This document shows positions 43,326 through 51,315 of a stretch of 64,000 nucleotides of DNA, one piece after another; the stretch's first letter is position 1, and every line of letters starts with the position of its first letter. Source of the stretch: JACVRW01 sp963757815 (lineage in GTDB: Bacteria > Actinomycetota > Thermoleophilia > Solirubrobacterales > Thermoleophilaceae); the NCBI GenBank assembly GCA_963757815.1, contig CAVWSN010000009.1, forward strand, positions 1 to 64,000, written 5' to 3'. The position numbers and the translations under genes are program-made. The notes beneath the pieces are model-generated. The model was given only the letters and a program-made list of their open reading frames with translations, was not told the origin of the DNA and made no database searches.

Positions 43326-44300
43326 ATGGAGGGAGGCCTCGACACCAGGCCGTGCGGGGGGAAGTACGGCGACATCGTTCAGGCGATCGGCAACACGCCG
43401 CTGGTGGAGCTCAAGCGGCTGAGCCCGAAGCCGGGCGTCCGCATCTACGCCAAGCTCGAGAGCCACAACCCCACCGGCTCGGTCAAGGATCGCGTGGCGC
43501 GCTCGCTGATCGAGCGCGCCGAGGAGGACGGGCTGATCGCCCCGGGCCAGACGATCCTCGAGCCGACCTCCGGCAACACCGGCATCTCACTGGCGATGAT
43601 CTGCAGCCGCAAGGGCTACCCGCTCAAGGTCGTGATGCCCGACAACGTGACGGCCGAGCGCACGCAGCTGCTGAAGATGTTCGGCGCGGAGATCGTGTAC
43701 TCGCCGGGAGAGCAGGGCTCCAATGGCGCTGTGGCGCTCGCGCTCGAGATGGCCGAGGCCGACGCGAGCTACTACATGCCCTACCAGTACGGCAACCCGG
43801 CGAACCCGGACGCCCACTACCACGGCACCGCGATCGAGATCCTGGAAGAGCTCGACGAGGTGACCGCGTTCGTGGCCGGGCTGGGGACGGGCGGCACGCT
43901 CATGGGCAACGCCCGTCGCCTCAAGGAGGTGGACCCGGACACGCTCATCGTGGCCGCCGAGCCGCTTCAGGGCGAGCTCGTCCAGGGGCTGCGCTCGCTG
44001 GAGGACGGCTACATCCCGCCGATCCTCGACCTGTCGCTGCTCGACCGGAAGATCTTCGTCTCCAACCGCGACGCGGTCGTCTGGACGAAGAAGCTGCTCG
44101 AGGAGGAGGGCATGTTCGTCGGCGTCTCCGCGGGAGCGATCGCTTCGATCTGCGTGCGGGTCGCGAGCGAGCTCGACGAGGGCAACGTCGTGTTCGTCAT
44201 CCCCGACGACGGCTGGAAGTACCTCAGCTCGGGGGTCTACACCAAGACGATCGAGCAGCTGGAGGACGAGGGCGTGCTCGAGACCGCCTCGTTCTGGTAG
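43326..44300 (+). CDS. cysM: CysM-type PLP-dependent cysteine synthase (CysO-dependent)
   Basis: 324-residue PLP enzyme. The cofactor lysine is in NPTGSVKDRVAR, the phosphate loop is EPTSGNTGISLAM, and GLGTGGTLMGNARRL follows. It is closer to mycobacterial CysM than to CysK: YQYGNPANPDAHYHGT and the C-terminal DDGWKYLSSGVY match CysM, which uses O-phosphoserine and the CysO thiocarboxylate to make CysO-cysteine. Mec then releases cysteine. Linkage to moeZ and cysO supports the assignment. The only plausible start is ATG 43326. Confidence 0.92.
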   Translation: MEGGLDTRPCGGKYGDIVQAIGNTPLVELKRLSPKPGVRIYAKLESHNPTGSVKDRVARSLIERAEEDGLIAPGQTILEPTSGNTGISLAMICSRKGYPLKVVMPDNVTAERTQLLKMFGAEIVYSPGEQGSNGAVALALEMAEADASYYMPYQYGNPANPDAHYHGTAIEILEELDEVTAFVAGLGTGGTLMGNARRLKEVDPDTLIVAAEPLQGELVQGLRSLEDGYIPPILDLSLLDRKIFVSNRDAVVWTKKLLEEEGMFVGVSAGAIASICVRVASELDEGNVVFVIPDDGWKYLSSGVYTKTIEQLEDEGVLETASFW

Positions 44301-44310
44301 GTCCTTAGGC

Positions 44311-44505
44311 TTAGGCGAGCCGCTCGCGCTCGCGCTCTTCCTCGTCGTCGTCGTCGTTGATGCCCGACAACGAGTCCTTCAGCTCGCGCATGCCGCGCCC
44401 CACTGAGCGCGCAGCCTCCGGGAGCCGTTTGGGGCCGAGCACGAGCAACGCGACCACGAGGATCACGAGCATCTCGAGTGGACCGGGTGCCGAGATGAAG
44501 CCCAT
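44311..44505 (-). CDS. tatA: TatA/E-type twin-arginine translocase component
   Basis: 64-residue TatA: one membrane helix (LEMLVILVVALLVLGPKRLPEAARSVG, with the FG/LGP hinge) then an amphipathic helix, and a very acidic and Arg-rich tail (NDDDDEEERERERLA). TatA forms the pore for folded Tat substrates. It is the last gene, 11 nt after the cupredoxin, of an operon whose first genes encode proteins with twin-Arg leaders. A dedicated TatA in such an operon is unusual. No tatC is in the window. Confidence 0.9.
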   Translation of the reverse strand: MGFISAPGPLEMLVILVVALLVLGPKRLPEAARSVGRGMRELKDSLSGINDDDDEEERERERLA

Positions 44506-44516
44506 CACAGTGCAGG

Positions 44517-44855
44517 CTACTCCACGACCTCGACCGTGCCTGTCATAAAGGGGTGAAAGCGGCAGAAGTACGGGTAGCTGCCGGGCTCGTCGAACTCGAT
44601 GGTGCCGTCCTCGCTCGTCTCGAGGCGCTTTGTGTCGAACTCCCAAGGAGAGCCCTCGTCCGAGCTCGCCGTGTGCGGCGCCTTGTCGAGGTTCTCGAAG
44701 GTCACCCTGCCGCCTGCCTCGATCTCGACGGCGACGGGCGCGTAGCGGAAGCCCGCGACCCGGACGTCCGCCTGAGGCTCGGCGGACTCGCCGGACGCAC
44801 AGCCGGCGAGTCCGAGCGCGAGCGGGAACAGCGCGATGAGGGCGAGCCGTCTCAG
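44517..44855 (-). CDS. Plastocyanin-like cupredoxin lipoprotein
   Basis: About 112 residues. The in-frame leader RRLALIALFPLALGLAGC has a lipobox; the only start in frame is a CTG at 44855 that overlaps the ferritin-like gene's stop, so either a rare start or a sequence error is involved. The cupredoxin domain has type 1 copper ligands: His in KAPHTAS, then Cys, His and Met in YFCRFHPFMTG. It would accept and donate single electrons outside the membrane. Placed between ferritin-like genes and tatA, it may provide electrons to or from the diiron sites, which is inference. Confidence 0.75.
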   Translation of the reverse strand: MRRLALIALFPLALGLAGCASGESAEPQADVRVAGFRYAPVAVEIEAGGRVTFENLDKAPHTASSDEGSPWEFDTKRLETSEDGTIEFDEPGSYPYFCRFHPFMTGTVEVVE

Positions 44856-45469
44856 GCCTGGCCCCCGGTCTCGAACGCGTCGGGAACCGGAGGCTGCTTC
44901 ACGAGCGGCCGCAGCACGGCCAGGTGCTGGCCCTCGTTCGCCATGATCTGCGCGCCGGTGGCGAGCAGCTTCGGGTCCTTCAGCTTCCCGTGCGCGTCGT
45001 AGTACGCCGCCACCGCCATGTTCTCCAGCTCGATGGCGAAGTTGGCGACGTCCGCCTGGCTCTTCAGGTCCGAGAGCCCCATCACCTCGGCCGGCTTGGG
45101 AGGCGCCGGCGCCATGCCGCCGAGCGCGTCGAGCGCCGTGCGGAGGCCGTCCACGTGCTCCTGCTCCTGGTCGCGGAACAGCTCGGCAACGGGCTTGACC
45201 GTGGCGTCGAGCAGGCCGGAGCCGACCGCGGCGTCATAGGCGACGACGGCCGTCTGCTCGAGGCCGACCGCCGCCTCGAGGATGGCGGCGTCGCCGTCCG
45301 ACTGCGCGAATGCGGTCCGGACGCGCAGGAGCGTCGGGATCGCCGTGGCGGCGATCACGGCGCCGCCGAGCACGATTCCGCGCCGGACCGCCTCGCGGCG
45401 CGTGGCCTCGTACTCGGAGATGACGGCGGTGTCGACCGCCCCGTCGATGATCACGAGCTTCTCGCTCAT
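44852..45469 (-). CDS. Exported ferritin-like domain protein 1
   Basis: 205 residues. The N-terminus has a twin-Arg leader (ATRREAVRRGIVLGGAVIAATAIP) after a 20-residue extension. The four-helix ferritin-like bundle keeps two Glu/ExxH sets: GLEQTAVVAY with QEQEHVDGL, and ELENMAVAAY with NEGQHLAVL. It belongs to the Ferritin_2-like group, secreted relatives of ferritin whose function is poorly known. It ends in PPVPDAFETGG, a motif shared with two other array members. The start overlaps the next upstream gene's stop by 4 nt, and its stop overlaps the cupredoxin start. Confidence 0.85.
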   Translation of the reverse strand: MSEKLVIIDGAVDTAVISEYEATRREAVRRGIVLGGAVIAATAIPTLLRVRTAFAQSDGDAAILEAAVGLEQTAVVAYDAAVGSGLLDATVKPVAELFRDQEQEHVDGLRTALDALGGMAPAPPKPAEVMGLSDLKSQADVANFAIELENMAVAAYYDAHGKLKDPKLLATGAQIMANEGQHLAVLRPLVKQPPVPDAFETGGQA

Positions 45470-46050
45470 GCGCTCTTCCCTCCCGTCACGTAGGCATCCG
45501 GAACCGGCGGCTTCCCGAGCGCGCCGAGGAGCACGGAGATGTGCTCCGCCTCGTTGGTGTTGATGGCCGCGGCCGTCTGGCGGAGCTTGGGGTCGGAGAG
45601 CTTCGGGATGGCGTCCACGTAGGCGGCCACCGCGGTGTTCTCGAGGTCGACGGCGAAGCGCAGCACGTCATTCTGCGAGCGCAGCTTCGGAAAGCCCTTG
45701 GCGTACGCCGCGGCCGGCTTGGCCTTGTTGGGCGTGCCACCGAGGTCGCGGATCGCCTGGGCGAGACCGGCCGCGTGCTCCTGCTCCTGCGCGAGGAAGA
45801 GCTTGCCGGTCTCGAGCACGGCTCCCTTCAGCAGCGCGGCGCCCGCCGTGTAGGCCGCGATCGCCGTGTTCTCGAGGTCGAGCGCCGCGTTGAGGATCAT
45901 CACGTCCTGCTCGCCGCCCGCCCCGTTCTCCATCACCGCCGCGGTCGACCCGTCGTCGTCGTCACCGCCGCACGCGGCGGCGAACACGACCGATCCGCCG
46001 GCGGTCGCCAGCCCCGCCAGCCGGAAGAAATCTCTGCGCGATGTCGACAT
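45466..46050 (-). CDS. Exported ferritin-like domain protein 2
   Basis: 194 residues. The leader MSTSRRDFFRLAGLATAGGS is a textbook Tat signal (RRDFFR) and ends in a lipobox (FAAACG), so it is probably a Tat-exported lipoprotein, followed by GGDDDDG. The bundle keeps both metal sets: DLENTAIAAY with QEQEHAAGL, and DLENTAVAAY with NEAEHISVL. The C-terminus PPVPDAYVTGG matches protein 1, so the two are recent duplicates. It is separated by 89 bp from the third member upstream and overlaps protein 1 by 4 nt. Confidence 0.85.
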   Translation of the reverse strand: MSTSRRDFFRLAGLATAGGSVVFAAACGGDDDDGSTAAVMENGAGGEQDVMILNAALDLENTAIAAYTAGAALLKGAVLETGKLFLAQEQEHAAGLAQAIRDLGGTPNKAKPAAAYAKGFPKLRSQNDVLRFAVDLENTAVAAYVDAIPKLSDPKLRQTAAAINTNEAEHISVLLGALGKPPVPDAYVTGGKSA

Positions 46051-46139
46051 CGCGACCTCCCACGCTCGGTTCCCTTGCCGGGCTTTCTTCGGGCGCAGGG
46101 GGAGAGCGGATCAGCGCGGGCGCGCCAGGGAAGGACGGA

Positions 46140-46654
46140 TCAGCGTGCGGGCGCCAGCAGCGGCAGGCCCGCCGCCGAGCGCAGTGCCACCTGGTGCGCC
46201 GCCTCGCAGGTCATGATCGATCCGAGTGGACGGCGGAGCCCAGGGGCGGATATGCCGCCCGCCGCGTCGACGTAGGCCGAGGTCGCCTGCTGCTCGAGGT
46301 CGAGCGCGAAGCGCGCGAAGGGTCGCGGCCGCGGAGCGCGGAGCCGAGCTCGGGTGGGGGCACGGTCGCCCGCGGTGAGCGCCTGCCCATCCCCCGCAGC
46401 ACCTGCTCGAGCGCGCGGATGTGCTCGCGCTCCTGATTTCGCAGCAGCTCGCCGAGTTCGGTGTCGATCGCGTCGCGCCGGAGCGCAGCCGCGTATGCCG
46501 ACTCGAGCCGGTGCTCGAACGTGAGCAGCTCCTCGACTATCTCGACGTCCGAGCGCTCGGGCTGCGCGGCCACCACCGGGGTGAGCGCGGCGAGCGCGAG
46601 CACGCCGGCGCCGGCCCCGGCGAGGGCCGTCCGCCTGCTGCTCGGCTCGCTCAC
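46140..46654 (-). CDS. Exported ferritin-like domain protein 3, one frameshift
   Basis: About 171 residues after one correction near 46320. The leader SSRRTALAGAGAGVLALAALTPVVAA has twin Arg. Metal sets: TFEHRLESAY with NQEREHIRAL, then after the shift DLEQQATSAYVDAAGG and TCEAAHQVALRSAAG. It lacks the PPVPDA ending and is shorter than its neighbours. The start overlaps the upstream member by 4 nt (ATGA). All ligand positions survive in the shifted frame, so the shift is probably a sequence error. Confidence 0.75.
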
Positions 46655-47196
46655 AGGGCCCCGGTCTCGAACGGGTGCGGTGAGGCGGGCTGTCCCGCCA
46701 GCACGCGGATCACCGCCAGTTGCGAGCCCTCGTCCGCGCCGATGCCGGCGATCGACAGCCGCAGATCGCGATCGGGCAGCTCCGCGAGCGCCTCCAGGTA
46801 GGCGCGCACCTGGCGCTCCTCGAGGTCCTCGAGGAAGCGCAGACCGTCCTGCTCGCTCCTGAGGCGCGGGAAGGTGCGCTCGTACTCCTCGGCCGAGCGG
46901 CCGGCCGGCGGCTCGCCGCCCAGGTCGCGGATCGCCTGTTCGAGGAAGCGCACGTGGTTCTCCTCGTGGCCGCGGGCCACGGCCGCGTAGCGGAGCGCGT
47001 CTCCGCGGAGCACCTCGGCGGAGGTCTCGTAGGCCGCGATCACGGCCCGCTCGAGCGCGAGCAGCGACCCGAGCAGCGCGGCTCCCGAGCCAGGCCGCGG
47101 GCCGGTGCTGGGCGGGGGATCGCCGCCTCCGCAGGACGCGAGCACGACGGCCGCGGCGCCGCCGAGGGCAGCGCGTCTGGTGACAGGTGGACCCAC
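46651..47196 (-). CDS. Exported ferritin-like domain protein 4, first gene of the array
   Basis: 181 residues from GTG 47196. The leader VTRRAALGGAAAVVLASC has twin Arg and a lipobox. Metal sets: ALERAVIAAYET with HEENHVRFLEQ, then DLEERQVRAYLEA and ADEGSQLAVIRVL. In the last motif the usual ExxH is ExxQ, so one iron ligand seems lost. The C-terminus SPHPFETGAL echoes the PPVPDAFETGG ending. The start codon is 7 nt after a TAGTGT box in a 24-bp region shared with the divergent mec gene. It heads the operon down to tatA. Confidence 0.8.
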   Translation of the reverse strand: MGPPVTRRAALGGAAAVVLASCGGGDPPPSTGPRPGSGAALLGSLLALERAVIAAYETSAEVLRGDALRYAAVARGHEENHVRFLEQAIRDLGGEPPAGRSAEEYERTFPRLRSEQDGLRFLEDLEERQVRAYLEALAELPDRDLRLSIAGIGADEGSQLAVIRVLAGQPASPHPFETGAL

Positions 47197-47203
47197 CCGG
47201 CGC

Positions 47204-47213
47204 ACACTAGCCT
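47204..47213. promoter_or_regulatory. Overlapping divergent -10 boxes for the ferritin-like array and mec
   Basis: Minus strand TAGTGT (47204-47209) and plus strand TAGCCT (47208-47213) share two bases; each ends 7 nt before a GTG start codon (47196 and 47221). The two genes are only 24 bp apart, so both mRNAs should be leaderless and the promoters may exclude each other. Confidence 0.6.
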
Positions 47214-47220
47214 TCGCATC

Positions 47221-47613
47221 GTGAGGATCTCGCAGGCCCACTGGGAGGAGCTTGTGGCGCACGCCCGGGACGAGGCGCCGAACGAGTGCTGCGGCTATCT
47301 GAGCGCCAAGGCCGGCGAGGTCGAGCAGGTCTTTCGCGCCGAGAACGAGCGCCGCTCGCCGTACGGTTACGCGCTCGACCACCGCAGCCTGTTCGCCGCC
47401 AACGAGCTCGACGACGACGGCTTCGAGGTGGGCATCTACCACTCGCACCCGCGTAGTCCGGCGGAGCCCTCGCAGACCGACATCAACCTCGCGACCTACC
47501 CGCACTGGACCTACCTGATCGTGTCGCTCGAGAACGGGGCTGCCCCCGTGATCCGCGCATGGCGAATCGCCGACGGAGCGGTCCGAGAGGAGGACCTTGT
47601 CGTCACCACCTGA
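47221..47613 (+). CDS. mec: JAMM/M67 zinc peptidase Mec (CysO-cysteine peptidase)
   Basis: 130-residue JAB1/MPN-type metalloprotease. The catalytic Glu is in NECCGYL and the zinc set is HSHPRSPAEPSQTD (HxH then S and D). In Mycobacterium Mec cleaves CysO-Cys to release cysteine and regenerate CysO. Since CysO here ends GGA, the enzyme may also mature the carrier. It is separated from moeZ-cysO-cysM by the ferritin-like array. GTG start, predicted leaderless. Its end overlaps the zinc-ribbon gene by 17 nt. Confidence 0.9.
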   Translation: MRISQAHWEELVAHARDEAPNECCGYLSAKAGEVEQVFRAENERRSPYGYALDHRSLFAANELDDDGFEVGIYHSHPRSPAEPSQTDINLATYPHWTYLIVSLENGAAPVIRAWRIADGAVREEDLVVTT

Positions 47614-48091
47614 GCTCACCTGTCCCTCCTGCGGCAAGGCCCAGACCCAGGGGAGCGCCTTCTGCGCCGGCTGCGGCATGCCGCTGGTCGAGGCCGGCGA
47701 GCCGATCGAGGCTCCGCTGAGCGACGCCCACGAGCGGGCGCGCAAGATCAACCCGTCCTACACCGAGGGCGAGCTCGTGCGCGTGGCCGGTGGGCGCAAC
47801 CAGGCCGAGGCGGAGCTGATCCAGAACCTGCTGCTGGAGGAGGGGGTGCCGAGCGTGCTGCGCCGCACGGCGGGCTTCGACGTCCCGGACTATCTCGCCG
47901 CCGGCCCGCGTGACGTGCTCGTACCCCAGGCGGGCGCCGAGGCGGCCCGTGACGTGCTGCTCGAGGCCGAGCTCGCGCCCACGCGAGCGGACGCATCGCG
48001 GGGCCCGAACCCGGTCATCCTGCTGGGATCGGTCCTCCTGGGCGGCGGACTGGCCGCGCTGATTGCGTGGCTGCTTCTCCAGGGCGGTTGA
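47597..48091 (+). CDS. Zinc-ribbon membrane protein with DUF2007-like domain
   Basis: 164-residue protein from a TTG start inside the end of mec. The N-terminal zinc ribbon has CPSC and CAGC pairs (about residues 9-29). The middle (LVRVAGGRNQAEAELIQNLLLEEGVPSVLRR, then DVLVPQAGAEAARDVL) resembles the DUF2007 putative signal-transducing domain. One C-terminal membrane helix (VILLGSVLLGGGLAALIAWLLL) anchors it. The function is unknown. The overlap with mec implies co-expression. Confidence 0.75.
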   Translation: MSSPPELTCPSCGKAQTQGSAFCAGCGMPLVEAGEPIEAPLSDAHERARKINPSYTEGELVRVAGGRNQAEAELIQNLLLEEGVPSVLRRTAGFDVPDYLAAGPRDVLVPQAGAEAARDVLLEAELAPTRADASRGPNPVILLGSVLLGGGLAALIAWLLLQGG

Positions 48092-48105
48092 GACGCAGGG
48101 GCAGG

Positions 48106-48111
48106 TAGGCT
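48106..48111 (+). promoter_or_regulatory. Predicted -10 box (TAGGCT) of the acyl-CoA dehydrogenase pair
   Basis: TAGGCT ends 9 nt before the ATG at 48121; no Shine-Dalgarno is visible, suggesting a leaderless mRNA. Confidence 0.4.
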
Positions 48112-48120
48112 CCCCGCCCT

Positions 48121-49371
48121 ATGGAATTCGCACCGTCGGAGCGCGTGGCCAACCTCCTCGAGCGCGTACGCGGCTTCATGGAGGAGCACGTCGACCCGGT
48201 GGAGGCGCAGGCGCTGGAGGCGCTCGACAGCGAGGTGCGGCCCGGCACGGCCTACCCCGAGATCCTCGTTGAGCTGCGCGAGCGGGCCAAGGGTGAGGGG
48301 CTCTGGAACCTGTTCATGCCCGACGATCGCTACGGGCCCGGGCTCACCAACTGGGAGTACGGGATGCTCTGCGAGCAGATGGGCCGCAGCGGCGTGGCGC
48401 CCATGGTTTTCAACTGCTCGGCGCCCGACACCGGCAACATGGAGATCCTCGCCGAGCACGGCAGCGACGAGCAGAAGGAGCGCTGGCTCGCACCGCTGCT
48501 CGAGGGTGAGATCCGCTCCTGCTTCTCCATGACCGAGCCGAACACCGCGGGCTCCGACCCGACTCGGCTCGTGTCGCACGCCGAGCTGGACGGCGACGAG
48601 TGGGTCATCAACGGGCACAAGTGGTTCACCTCGGGCTACAACGGAGCCGAGGTGGCGATCGCGATGGTCGTCACGGACCCGGACGCGCCGCCGCACAAGC
48701 GCGCCTCGATGATCCTCGTGCCGCTCGACACACCCGGCTTCACCGGCGTGCGGCCCGTGCCGGTGATGGGGCACGACGAGGGGCCGGGGCACTGGGAGGT
48801 CCTCTACGAGGACTGCCGCGTGCCCGCCGCCAACGTGCTCGGCGCTCGCGGCGGCGGCTTCGCCATCGCGCAGGACCGGCTCGGGCCGGGCCGCATCCAC
48901 CACTGCATGCGCGCGATCGGCTCCGCCGAGCGCGCCTTCGAGCTGATGTGCCGCCGGGCGCACGACCGCGAGGCGTTCGGCGGGCCGCTGGCCGAGAAGC
49001 AGTTCGTCCAGGACTTCGTCGCCAAGTCGAGGATGGAGATCGACCAGGCGCGGCTGATGGTGCTGAACGCCGCATGGAAGATGGACACCGAGGGCAAGCG
49101 TGCGGCCCGCCAGGAGATCTCGATGATCAAGGTGATCGCCGCCCAGATGCACCAGCGCGTGCTCGACCGCGCCATGCAGGTGCACGGCGCCCTCGGGATG
49201 TCGGACGACACGCCGCTCGCCGCAATGTGGCGCCAGGGCCGCTGGCTGCGCATCGCCGACGGGCCGGACGAGGTACACAAGATGGTGATCGCGCTGCGCG
49301 AGCTGAACCGCTTCAAGCCCCACGAGCAGGACGTATCGCCGGCGCCCGCCGTCGCCGGACCCGCCACGTGA
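48121..49371 (+). CDS. Acyl-CoA dehydrogenase (long form)
   Basis: 416-residue FAD-dependent acyl-CoA dehydrogenase. Typical blocks are CFSMTEPNTAGSDPT (FAD contact), DEWVINGHKWFTSGYNGAEVAI, GFAIAQDRLGPGRIHHCMRAIG and the C-terminal VHGALGMSDDTPLAAMWRQGRWLRIADGPDEVHK. The sequence is closest in feel to the ACAD10/11 and CaiA-like branch rather than short-chain enzymes. It catalyses alpha-beta desaturation of an acyl-CoA; chain length is not predictable. Its stop overlaps the GTG of the next gene, another acyl-CoA dehydrogenase. Confidence 0.9.
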   Translation: MEFAPSERVANLLERVRGFMEEHVDPVEAQALEALDSEVRPGTAYPEILVELRERAKGEGLWNLFMPDDRYGPGLTNWEYGMLCEQMGRSGVAPMVFNCSAPDTGNMEILAEHGSDEQKERWLAPLLEGEIRSCFSMTEPNTAGSDPTRLVSHAELDGDEWVINGHKWFTSGYNGAEVAIAMVVTDPDAPPHKRASMILVPLDTPGFTGVRPVPVMGHDEGPGHWEVLYEDCRVPAANVLGARGGGFAIAQDRLGPGRIHHCMRAIGSAERAFELMCRRAHDREAFGGPLAEKQFVQDFVAKSRMEIDQARLMVLNAAWKMDTEGKRAARQEISMIKVIAAQMHQRVLDRAMQVHGALGMSDDTPLAAMWRQGRWLRIADGPDEVHKMVIALRELNRFKPHEQDVSPAPAVAGPAT

Positions 49372-50483
49372 CGACCGGTCTGACGGACGAGCAGCAGGCG
49401 TTCGTCGCCGCGATCCGCGACTTCGCGGAGCGCGAGCGCTTCGAGCGGCCCGAACATGACGGGCACGACCCCGCGGTGGCCGCGCGCATGGGCGAGCTCG
49501 GCTGGTACGGGCTCCAGATCCCCGAGGAGTACGGCGGCTCCGGCGGCAGCTTCCTGGACGCGACGCTGTTCCTCGAGGAGACCACCCTCGGCGGCATCCC
49601 GATCGGCGGCTACGGGGTCACGCTGATCGTGGTGGGCGCTCTCAACCGCTTCGGGAGCGAGGAGCAGAAGCGCGACCTGTTCGGGCGCGTGGTCAAGGGC
49701 GGGACGCTCGCGATCGCGATGTCCGAGCCCGACGCCGGCTCGGACGTGGCCGCCCTGAAGACGCGCGCGCGGCGCGACAACGGGGACTGGGTGCTCGACG
49801 GCGCCAAGATGTGGTGCTCGTACGCGCACCGGGCGAGCCACATCCTGATCGTCTGCCGGACCGGCCCGGGCGAGCGCCACGAGGACATGTCGATGATCCT
49901 CGTGCCGCACGACGCGGAGGGGATGACGCTCACGCCAATCGAGACGCTCGGCGGCGAGGAGACGAACGAGATCCATCTCGATGGGGTGCGCGTGCCCGAG
50001 GACGCGCTGCTGGGCACCGAGGGCGGCGGCTGGAAGCAGCTGATGGCGGGCCTCAACTACGAGCGCACCATCCTGGCGGCCACCTCGCTCGGGCTCGCCC
50101 AGCGCACGTTCGACGACGCGCTCGCGTACGCCAAGGAACGCAAGCAGTTCGGCCAGCCGGTCGGCAGCTTCCAGGCGATCGCCCACAGGTTCGCCGAGCT
50201 CGCCACCGAGATTGCGCAGGTGCGCCTCCTGGTTCGCTGGGTGGCTGCGCTGACCGACGAGGATCCGAGCCGCATGCTCCCGCAGGAGGCCTCGATGGCG
50301 AAGCTGGCGGCCACCGAGCTGGCCAAGCGCTGCGCGCTCGAGGGCGTGCAGGTGATGGGCGGCTACGGCTACGCGAACGAGTACCCGATGGAGCGCCACC
50401 TGCGCACCGCCGTGGTAACGACGATCTACGGCGGCACCTCCGAGATCCAGAAGAACATCATCGCCAAGACGCTCGGCCTGTAA
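49368..50483 (+). CDS. Acyl-CoA dehydrogenase (short form)
   Basis: 371-residue acyl-CoA dehydrogenase. Conserved parts: GLQIPEEYGGSGGSFLD, AIAMSEPDAGSDVAAL, WVLDGAKMWCSYAHRA, LNYERTILAATSLGLAQ, RKQFGQPVGSFQAIAHRFAELAT and GYANEYPMERHLRTAVVTTIYGGTSEIQKNIIAKTLGL. A Glu in the IYGGTSEIQ block is the usual catalytic base region. The GTG start overlaps the upstream stop (GTGA), so the two enzymes are made together and may be successive or heteromeric. Confidence 0.9.
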   Translation: MTTGLTDEQQAFVAAIRDFAERERFERPEHDGHDPAVAARMGELGWYGLQIPEEYGGSGGSFLDATLFLEETTLGGIPIGGYGVTLIVVGALNRFGSEEQKRDLFGRVVKGGTLAIAMSEPDAGSDVAALKTRARRDNGDWVLDGAKMWCSYAHRASHILIVCRTGPGERHEDMSMILVPHDAEGMTLTPIETLGGEETNEIHLDGVRVPEDALLGTEGGGWKQLMAGLNYERTILAATSLGLAQRTFDDALAYAKERKQFGQPVGSFQAIAHRFAELATEIAQVRLLVRWVAALTDEDPSRMLPQEASMAKLAATELAKRCALEGVQVMGGYGYANEYPMERHLRTAVVTTIYGGTSEIQKNIIAKTLGL

Positions 50484-50500
50484 GCCGAGCGGCGCCTCGG

Positions 50501-51271
50501 TCAGGCGGACGCGGACAGCGAGTCGAGCTCCGCGCGCCAGTCACGCTCGACGGCGGCGACCTGACGGCCGAAGGCATCCACCAGCAGCGAGCGCGGGCCG
50601 CGCTCCAGCGGGCTCGTGGCGAGCCGGGCCGCGGCGCGAGTGCCGGCCTCGCGCGCGAGTAGCTCGAAGATCGTCCCGCCCAGCAGCATCGCGTCCGCCG
50701 CGGCCGGCGGGAACTCGGGCCGTCCGCCCTCGCGCAGGCGGCGGACGATCGCGGCGCGCAGGTGAGGGGTCTGCCCCGAGAGCCACGTGGCGGCGCCCTC
50801 GCACAGCCAGGCCCAGCGCACGTAGCCGCGGAAGGCGGCGAGCGAGAAGGGCGGCGGAAGGTCAGGGTTGTTGGCGCCGATCACGACGTGCGCGTACTCG
50901 TGCAGGGGCGTGAGCAGAAGTGCCTCGCGGGAGCCCTCGACGTTCGAGGCGCGGCGCGCGAGCGCGGGCGGAGAGAGCACGTGGATGTCCGTCTCCGAGA
51001 ACCAGCCGGCGAAGTAGCGCCGCCCGGCCGGGGCGCTCACCCGGCGGGCGAGCGGCAGCCAGGGGTGGGCGAGCGTGAGCGCGGCCGAGCGCGGGTGGAG
51101 CACCACCGCGATCTCGGCGGGCACCTGCGCGAACAGGCCCTCGAGCTCGGCGCGGAAGACCTCGAGCGAGTCGAGCACCCGGGCGGCCTCGGCGGCCTGC
51201 GAGGAGTCGTGGCGCGCCGAGAAGGAGGGGGAGTGGGACTCGACCCAGGGCACGCGCCCGAACTCTTGCAC
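50501..51271 (-). CDS. Predicted HExxH zinc metallopeptidase of unknown family
   Basis: 256-residue protein without an obvious signal peptide. The zinc motif is LLTPLHEYAHVVIG (HExxH, about residue 125), and WLCEGAATWLSG about 40 residues later supplies the likely third ligand Glu, as in gluzincins of the peptidase MA clan. The N-terminal part (VPAEIAVVLHPRSAAL) looks like the domain preceding the active site in such proteins. The start is a GTG. Divergent from the ECF sigma gene by 44 bp. Substrate unknown. Confidence 0.65.
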   Translation of the reverse strand: MQEFGRVPWVESHSPSFSARHDSSQAAEAARVLDSLEVFRAELEGLFAQVPAEIAVVLHPRSAALTLAHPWLPLARRVSAPAGRRYFAGWFSETDIHVLSPPALARRASNVEGSREALLLTPLHEYAHVVIGANNPDLPPPFSLAAFRGYVRWAWLCEGAATWLSGQTPHLRAAIVRRLREGGRPEFPPAAADAMLLGGTIFELLAREAGTRAAARLATSPLERGPRSLLVDAFGRQVAAVERDWRAELDSLSASA

Positions 51272-51315
51272 GATGGGCGGGACCTCTCAGGCGGCCGCGG
51301 CCGTAGTGACTGCGG

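Noticed and set aside
44300..44325. CTTAGGCTTAGGC near the cysM end as a second iron box
   Set aside because: It is a short direct repeat, not the inverted TTAGGTTAG-CTAACCTAA pattern, and lies between convergent genes.
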